64,000 nt of DNA from Lachnoclostridium sp. UBA1175 (GTDB taxonomy: Bacteria > Bacillota > Clostridia > Lachnospirales > Lachnospiraceae): NCBI GenBank assembly GCA_002311665.1, contig DBYX01000019.1, forward strand, positions 62,001 through 126,000, read 5' to 3'. The notes beneath the pieces were generated by a model. The model searched no databases, had not been told where the DNA came from, and saw only the letters and a program-made list of their open reading frames with translations. A program made the position numbers and the translations under genes. Below are positions 58,848 through 64,000 of this stretch, one piece after another; the first letter of the stretch is position 1, and every line of letters starts with the position of its first letter.

Positions 58848-59715
58848 ATTCCGTCTCGATCACCGGCTCGTAGCAGCGCCCGCTCGCGGCGACCTGCCGC
58901 AGGAAGCGGTCCGCCTCGCCGCACAGTTCCTCGATCAGATCGGTGTCGATGTTGTGCCCGCAGTCGGAGTACATCACGAGCTTGCAGTGCGGCAGGCATT
59001 TTGCGGTGCGCATCATCAGCTCCGGCGTGCTGATGGGATCGTCGGCACCGCCGAGGATCAGCGTCGGAGTCTTGATCCCGCGCAGTTTCTCGCACAGCGT
59101 CTCCTCGTTTTTGTACTTCATCAGCGGCCGCCCGTAGTCCACCGCCTTCTCGAGCGGATGTGCCTCCGGAAGGCCCGCAAGCCACGCCGCGCGGCGCGCA
59201 CGGCGGAGTTCCCTCGCCGGATCGTCGTCGATCGGCGGATCCATGGGCGGCGGGGCGTCGATGATGCCCTGAAGCATCATTTGCCGGTAGGACATCGTGC
59301 CGGCCGCGAGGCTGTGCGGCCCCGGCACCACCGCGACAAATCCTTCCACCCTCTCCGGGTGACGCAGCATCAGATGCCATCCAAGGCCGGCGCCGTGCGA
59401 CGCGCCGATATAGTTAAACCGCGCGATGCCGAGAGCGTCCGCCACGCGGACCACGTCGTCCGCGAAGATGTCGTACCAGGCCTCACCGTAATCCTCGGTC
59501 ACGTACGACGAGGGCGCGAAGCCGCGCAGCGTGATGCAGTACACGTGATAACCCATCTCCGCAAGCTTCTGCTGCATCCCCTTCGGAGCGAAGCCTACCT
59601 GTGCCGACAACAGATACCGCCCGCCGCTGCCGTACTCGGTGTAGCTCAGCTCGATCCCCTCGTCCACGCGGACACGTCCGACGCGGCCGATACTCTGATT
59701 GTTGTTCGTTTCCAT
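58846..59715 (-). CDS. Alpha/beta hydrolase
   Basis: This protein of about 289 residues has the usual catalytic triad: nucleophile in IGASHGAGLGWHL (Ser near residue 112), acid in LILGGADDPIS, and His in SDCGHNIDTDL. The N-terminal strand order is typical (IELSYTEYGSGGRYLLSAQ). The substrate is unknown. The ATG at 59715 follows GGAGGGATA. It is A+T-poor and in phase with its neighbours. Confidence 0.9.
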   Translation of the reverse strand: METNNNQSIGRVGRVRVDEGIELSYTEYGSGGRYLLSAQVGFAPKGMQQKLAEMGYHVYCITLRGFAPSSYVTEDYGEAWYDIFADDVVRVADALGIARFNYIGASHGAGLGWHLMLRHPERVEGFVAVVPGPHSLAAGTMSYRQMMLQGIIDAPPPMDPPIDDDPARELRRARRAAWLAGLPEAHPLEKAVDYGRPLMKYKNEETLCEKLRGIKTPTLILGGADDPISTPELMMRTAKCLPHCKLVMYSDCGHNIDTDLIEELCGEADRFLRQVAASGRCYEPVIETE

Positions 59716-59833
59716 TATCCCTCCGAAAGATTCCATATTCCGCGCTGATATTACGACGCTCCTCCTCAGATTGAGGCGGGGCATCGGTTGTTGCGTTATT
59801 TCGTTGTTTCGGTCCGGCCTGCGCCGTCCGTCG

Positions 59834-62800
59834 TTACAGCAGTTCGAGCAGGTGCTTCTTTGCCTCGGTAAATTCTTCCTCGGTGATCAGCTCATTCTCG
59901 TATGCCATCTTCAGAGCCTTCAGTTTCTTGGTGAACTCATCCATCGAGGTGTCCACGGACGAAACCTGCTTCTGCGGCTTCGGTGCGCTCTTCACGCTCG
60001 ACGCCTTGGCAGCCGCTCTTCTCGCACGCTCCTCGGGGCTGATCGCCATCGTCTGCTTCTGCAGATACTCGGGAACGATCGGACCTTCGTAGACAGGCTC
60101 TGCCTCCTCGGTCTCCGCCTCGTCGACAGTCGCTTCCTCCTCGCCGTACTCGGGCTCCTCAGCCTCCTCGCTCTCGTACTCGGATTCCTCGGCAATCTCG
60201 TACTCGTCCTCGCCGTCATCGGCATCCGCGTCGTCCTCCGCCATATCGGCCCAGCGCTCACGCGCGGCCTCAAGCGTCTCTGCGAAGTCTTCCGAACTCT
60301 CCTCTACGACCTCCTCCGCCTCATCGATGGTCTCCTCGACAGCTTCCTCGGTCTCGTCAACGACTTCCTCGACCGTCTCTTCGACAGCCTCCTCGATCGT
60401 CTCTTTCACTTCTTCGACAGTCTCCTCGACAGCCTCAACGGCACGGTGCGGTCTCGCCGCCTCCATCGCCGCCAGGATCGCGCTGTTGGCATCCGAGATC
60501 ACGATCGGCTCGGGCTCGGGAACAGCCTCGGTCACGGTCGCTTCCGCCGAATCGGCAAGTGCTTCCGCCATCGCTTCCGCGAACGACGAAGGCTCCTCCT
60601 CGATCGCTTCGGTCAGCTCCTCAGCCGCCTCAGCCACGGTCTCCTCAACCGCTTCCGCAGTCTCCTCCGCAGCTTCCTCGATCTCCGCTGCTGCAGGGAT
60701 CTCCGCTGCCTCGACTGCCTCCTCAACGGTCTCCTCGACCGTCTCCTTCACGGCTTCCTCATCGGCCTTCGCCTTAGCCTCGGCCTCCTTCGCGGCATCC
60801 GCGAACGAATTGCCATGCTGCAAAGCCCACAGGATCGCCTGGTTCGCGTTGGAGATCACCGGTGCTCTCTCGTACTCCGGAAGCTCCGGCTCCTCTTCCT
60901 CCTCGGGCTCCGCCTCTGCGACGGGCTCCGCGACAGGTGCGACAACGGGCTCCGGCTTCACCGGCTCCGCGATCTTCTCCGGACGGGTTCCGACCGGTGC
61001 GAACAGATCTTCCGCTGCCTCAGCCTCATCAGCCTCGGCCTCAACGGCCTTAACCACCTTATCAAAACTCGACTTCACATAATCGGTAGGAGTGAACGCG
61101 AACGACTCTTCCTCCTCCGCCGTCTCGCGCACTTCCGCGACAGGCTTCGAAGGCATCACGCTCACCGGGCTGAACAGATCCGAAGTGCTTTCGGGCTCTT
61201 CCTCCTTCTCGAACATAACCGGTCTGGAAGGTTTCACGACGCGCTCGGTAAATGCCTCGAACGGTTCTTCAACCGCCTCTGCGGTCTCTCCTGCGAATTC
61301 CTCGGCAGCCTCAACGGCGTCGCCGAATGTCTCCGCGGCAACCTCAGCGGTCTCGCCTGCGAACTCCTCAACAGCATCGCCGAACGTCTCCCCGGCAACC
61401 TCCGCGGTCTCGCCTGCGAACTCTTCAGCCTCAACGGCATCCGTGAACGTCTCCTCCGCAGTCTCTGCGACATCGCCGAATGTCTCCTCAGCGGCCTCAA
61501 CGGCATCCGCAAATGTTTCCCCGACAGTTTCCGCTGCTTTCGCAGCCTCGGCTTTCTCGCTCTCTTCCTTGTCTTCCTTGCTGATCAGGCCGAGACGCAG
61601 GAGCATCTCCGAGAGACTCTCCTCCTTCTTCTCACCCTGCTCTTCCTCTGCTGCGGGCTCCTCTGCGGTGTCCGCCGTATAAACTTCCGCAACGGCTTCC
61701 TCCGCCACGGCCGCATTGTCCGTCACAACCTCGGCAACTTCCTCAGCTGCTTCCTCGACAACTTCCTCAGCAACCTCCTCGGCTGCAGCCTCCGCGGTCT
61801 CAGCGACCTTCTCAACAGCCTCGGCGATCGTCTCACCTGCCTCAGCTACCGTCTCGACTGCCTCAGCTGCCGTCTCGACAGCTTCGTCAACCGTCTCTAC
61901 GGCCTCGTCAGCCTCAGACGCAACATCCTCGGCGCGCTCCTGCATCTTGCGGTCGATCTCCTCCTGAAGCTTCCGGAACGCATCCTCCTGATCCGCCCGA
62001 ACCTGCTCCTCCTCGGAGATGGCATCCTCAACACCGGCAACTTCCTCGGACGAATCGTTCCAGTCCGCAGACTCCTCCGTCATCTCGAAAGCGCTGCCCG
62101 ACTGACCGGCAACCTCCTCGGCTGCCCTTGCCGCAGCTTCCGCCGCGAGGGCAGCGGCAGACTCGCGCTCCAGCTCCTCGAAGATCGTGCTCTCGGTCTC
62201 ACCGAAGAAGCTTCCCTCGCCGTGAGCGAGGATATCTTCCGTCTCATTCGCAACATCTGCAACCGCTTCCGTCACGGATGCCGTCGTCTCCTCCGCTGCA
62301 GCGTTAACCGCATCCGCAGCGTTGTTCAGAAGCTCCTCAGCGGCCTCAGCCGTCTCCTCGGGCTTCTCCTCCTCCAGACGGGTGCTGGAGGTCGGGATAT
62401 ATCTCTTCTCGCCCGCACGTTCGATCGGATTGACGAAGAGTGCCGTGTTGACACCCTTGAGCTCCTTATCCTTCTCTTTCTTGCGGCGCTCCTTGTCCTT
62501 CTTCTTATCCTTCTTCTTGGAGTTCTTGTCGGAAAATACGGTCTCCTCCGGCTTGCTCTCCTCTGCGGCCGCGACCACGGCCTCGGTCGCCTCGGCGATC
62601 TCCTTCTTCACCGACTCTTTCTTCTCTCTTGCTGCCTCCCAGACGGCGTCGCGCTCCTTGCGCTCCTCTTCCTCCTCCGCCTTGCGCAGGAATGCATCCA
62701 GGTCGGTCGGGTTTGTGCTCTCGACAGGCTTCTTGCGCGTCGTTGAGATCACGTCGGTCACATCATTGTCCGGCTTGCGATTGTCATCGCGCCCCTTCTT

Positions 62801-63802
62801 TTTATCTTTATCCTTATCCTTCTTGCCTCTGAGGAGGAATCCACCCTTCTTCTCTTCCTTCTTCTCTTCCTTCTTGGCGTCGTCCTTCTTCGCATCCTCC
62901 TTCTTGACGTCGTCCTTCCGGATGTCGTCCTTCTTGACTTCCTCCTTCTTCACGTCGTCCTTCTTCGCAAGATCTTTCTTCTTATCGTCATTCCTGTCGG
63001 AAGCGCCCGGGCGGTTGTTTCTGTCGTCCTTACGCGCATCCTTCTGGTTCTTATTCTTATCCTTGCCGTCCTTGTTATCCTTCGCGGAATCCTTCTTGTT
63101 GTCCTTGTCGGAAGCCTTCTTCGTGTCAGGCGCCATCCGGAAGCCCTGCTCCAGTTCCTTGTCGGTGATGGGATCCGAGATGCGGCTGCAGCCGAGCAGC
63201 AGCGCGAGCGGGCATCCGAACGAAAGCAGGAACACGACCAGAAGACCGATCGCCTCCCAGATCGCCGGCACGCCCTTCACCTTGCCCTGGGCAACGATCG
63301 CGAAGATCACCGTCAGAAGGCCGGCCACCGCAGTGGCAATGCTGAGGCCGATGCTCACCTTGCGGTCGCGGCTCAGCTCATAGAACTGCTTCTGTGCATC
63401 CATGCCGATCATCATAAACATAAAGATCGCGACAAATGCCACAATGACAAAGATCGCGAGGGACAGGAACACAACTCCCTTGTTCTGCGAATTATCGTTG
63501 GCGCCGTACTGATACGCATAATCGACGGCGACTGCAAAACCTCCTATCGCCGTGCTGCCGCTGGCATAGAAGAAGAATTTGGAGAAATCCGGTCGCATAC
63601 CGATGCGCGCAGCATACGCATACAAAGCGCCGCCGGCTGCAAAACCGGCGTAAGCGATCGCCCGGAACACGGAGTTTACGGGAAATTTGCCGAGCGCGAT
63701 GGACAGCACCAGCATCACAACCGAGACTACGGCCGTCGCGATACCTCCGTAAATTACTCCTTTACAGAACATTTCAGTCTTCTTGTCCGGATACACCTTC
63801 AT
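59834..63802 (-). CDS. Giant membrane protein with Lys/Asp and Glu/Ala repeats and a SHOCT-like C-terminus
   Basis: This protein of about 1322 residues has six membrane helices in its first 220 residues (first at about 13-37), then a cytoplasmic region of extreme composition. About 110 residues of KKDD/KKEE-type repeats (roughly 225-340) are followed by more than 800 residues dominated by Glu, Ala, Val and Thr in recurring ETAEAVEE, FGDAVEAAEEFAGETAE and VEETVEE units. The last 40 residues (DEFTKKLKALKMAYENELITEEEFTEAKKHLLELL, in pieces) match the SHOCT short C-terminal domain. The first coding base is chosen at 63802, the ATG at the start of the first membrane region. It could act as a membrane-tethered extended polymer or scaffold; function unknown. 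Confidence 0.8.
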   Translation of the reverse strand: MKVYPDKKTEMFCKGVIYGGIATAVVSVVMLVLSIALGKFPVNSVFRAIAYAGFAAGGALYAYAARIGMRPDFSKFFFYASGSTAIGGFAVAVDYAYQYGANDNSQNKGVVFLSLAIFVIVAFVAIFMFMMIGMDAQKQFYELSRDRKVSIGLSIATAVAGLLTVIFAIVAQGKVKGVPAIWEAIGLLVVFLLSFGCPLALLLGCSRISDPITDKELEQGFRMAPDTKKASDKDNKKDSAKDNKDGKDKNKNQKDARKDDRNNRPGASDRNDDKKKDLAKKDDVKKEEVKKDDIRKDDVKKEDAKKDDAKKEEKKEEKKGGFLLRGKKDKDKDKKKGRDDNRKPDNDVTDVISTTRKKPVESTNPTDLDAFLRKAEEEEERKERDAVWEAAREKKESVKKEIAEATEAVVAAAEESKPEETVFSDKNSKKKDKKKDKERRKKEKDKELKGVNTALFVNPIERAGEKRYIPTSSTRLEEEKPEETAEAAEELLNNAADAVNAAAEETTASVTEAVADVANETEDILAHGEGSFFGETESTIFEELERESAAALAAEAAARAAEEVAGQSGSAFEMTEESADWNDSSEEVAGVEDAISEEEQVRADQEDAFRKLQEEIDRKMQERAEDVASEADEAVETVDEAVETAAEAVETVAEAGETIAEAVEKVAETAEAAAEEVAEEVVEEAAEEVAEVVTDNAAVAEEAVAEVYTADTAEEPAAEEEQGEKKEESLSEMLLRLGLISKEDKEESEKAEAAKAAETVGETFADAVEAAEETFGDVAETAEETFTDAVEAEEFAGETAEVAGETFGDAVEEFAGETAEVAAETFGDAVEAAEEFAGETAEAVEEPFEAFTERVVKPSRPVMFEKEEEPESTSDLFSPVSVMPSKPVAEVRETAEEEESFAFTPTDYVKSSFDKVVKAVEAEADEAEAAEDLFAPVGTRPEKIAEPVKPEPVVAPVAEPVAEAEPEEEEEPELPEYERAPVISNANQAILWALQHGNSFADAAKEAEAKAKADEEAVKETVEETVEEAVEAAEIPAAAEIEEAAEETAEAVEETVAEAAEELTEAIEEEPSSFAEAMAEALADSAEATVTEAVPEPEPIVISDANSAILAAMEAARPHRAVEAVEETVEEVKETIEEAVEETVEEVVDETEEAVEETIDEAEEVVEESSEDFAETLEAARERWADMAEDDADADDGEDEYEIAEESEYESEEAEEPEYGEEEATVDEAETEEAEPVYEGPIVPEYLQKQTMAISPEERARRAAAKASSVKSAPKPQKQVSSVDTSMDEFTKKLKALKMAYENELITEEEFTEAKKHLLELL

Positions 63803-64000
63803 CCTTGTTACCCCCTTCGGTAATCTTTTCGGTTTTGTCGGTTTCCTCGGAAAGCTTCTCCTTCTTCCGGTCGCCGACCGTAGCATCCAGTTTGGCCGCG
63901 AGCATCCGCAGCCCCTCAATCAAAAAATCTTTCGTGACAAACCCGCCGTTCCACCCGCCGTAGTCCAGCTCGGGAAGGTAGAACCGGTCTCCCAGATCCA
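63774..64000 (-). CDS. C-terminal end of an unidentified protein (partial)
   Basis: A frame entering from the right edge encodes 74 complete residues (DLGDRFYLPELDYGGWNGGF..., ending SGQED) and stops at 63774. It overlaps the start of the giant membrane protein gene by 29 bases, suggesting translational coupling. The last 45 residues are charged (KKEKLSEETDKTEKITE). Too little is visible for identification. Confidence 0.65.
   Translation of the reverse strand, partial: DLGDRFYLPELDYGGWNGGFVTKDFLIEGLRMLAAKLDATVGDRKKEKLSEETDKTEKITEGGNKDEGVSGQED

Noticed and set aside
59699..62746. Plus-strand open frame opposite the Glu/Ala-repeat gene
   Set aside because: It is produced by the repeats; Leu-rich low-complexity translation, no start signal.

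Overview
The window looks like a chromosomal segment of a GC-rich member of the Clostridia, most likely Lachnospiraceae. The evidence is a CIRCE-controlled groES-groEL operon, a T-box in front of valS, an infC-rpmI-rplT operon with an attenuated leader, an archaeal-type aspartyl-tRNA synthetase, PPTG-type cell-wall anchoring, and a housekeeping block built around large proteins resembling the DUF5716/DUF5717 families. Family names come from reading the translations; no database search was possible.

Region 1-7.1 kb is visibly A+T richer and carries accessory genes: an ABC-permease-like protein cut by the window edge, a secreted protein, two paralogous membrane-anchored proteins, a winged-helix/nuclease-like protein, a MobL/MobP-type relaxase with a small accessory protein, a candidate oriT and two sets of short tandem repeats. 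It ends inside the coding sequence of a Flp-type pilin, of which only the N-terminal 32 or so codons remain. This suggests that a mobilizable element inserted into a Tad pilus operon. The rest of that operon (tadC, tadB, tadA, tadZ, transcribed leftwards from a promoter near 11.79 kb) is intact.

Region 11.7-14.9 kb holds two surface proteins: an InlB/Flg_new-repeat protein and a cell-wall-anchored protein with two cystatin-like domains. The same palindrome (GCACAAA-N13-TTTGTGC) lies upstream of the tad operon and between these two surface genes, hinting at common control. Region 15-28.9 kb holds groESL, a large lipoprotein, a tandem DUF1508 protein, a YfhO-like membrane protein, a PIG-L deacetylase, an ECF sigma/anti-sigma pair, a secreted LCAT-like acyltransferase/lipase and aspS. 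Region 29-36.6 kb is an island of four lipoproteins with Pro-Thr-Glu linkers, including a PstS-like binding protein and a C-type-lectin protein. valS with its T-box follows, then a PH-domain membrane protein.

Region 40.6-49.3 kb is a tightly packed minus-strand cluster: a CmpB-like membrane protein, an HD phosphohydrolase, a TPR protein, an actin/Hsp70-fold protein, a Bax-inhibitor-1-like protein, a 1188-residue protein and a small membrane protein. It looks like an uncharacterised conserved system. Region 49.4-64 kb contains rplT-rpmI-infC (infC apparently starts with ATC), proC, a NADAR-helical-macro-domain fusion protein (the best candidate for a novel ADP-ribose-processing enzyme), an acyl-ACP thioesterase-like protein, an AMP-forming acyl-CoA ligase with an XRE-cupin regulator, an alpha/beta hydrolase, and a 1322-residue membrane protein with very long charged repeats and a SHOCT-like C-terminus.
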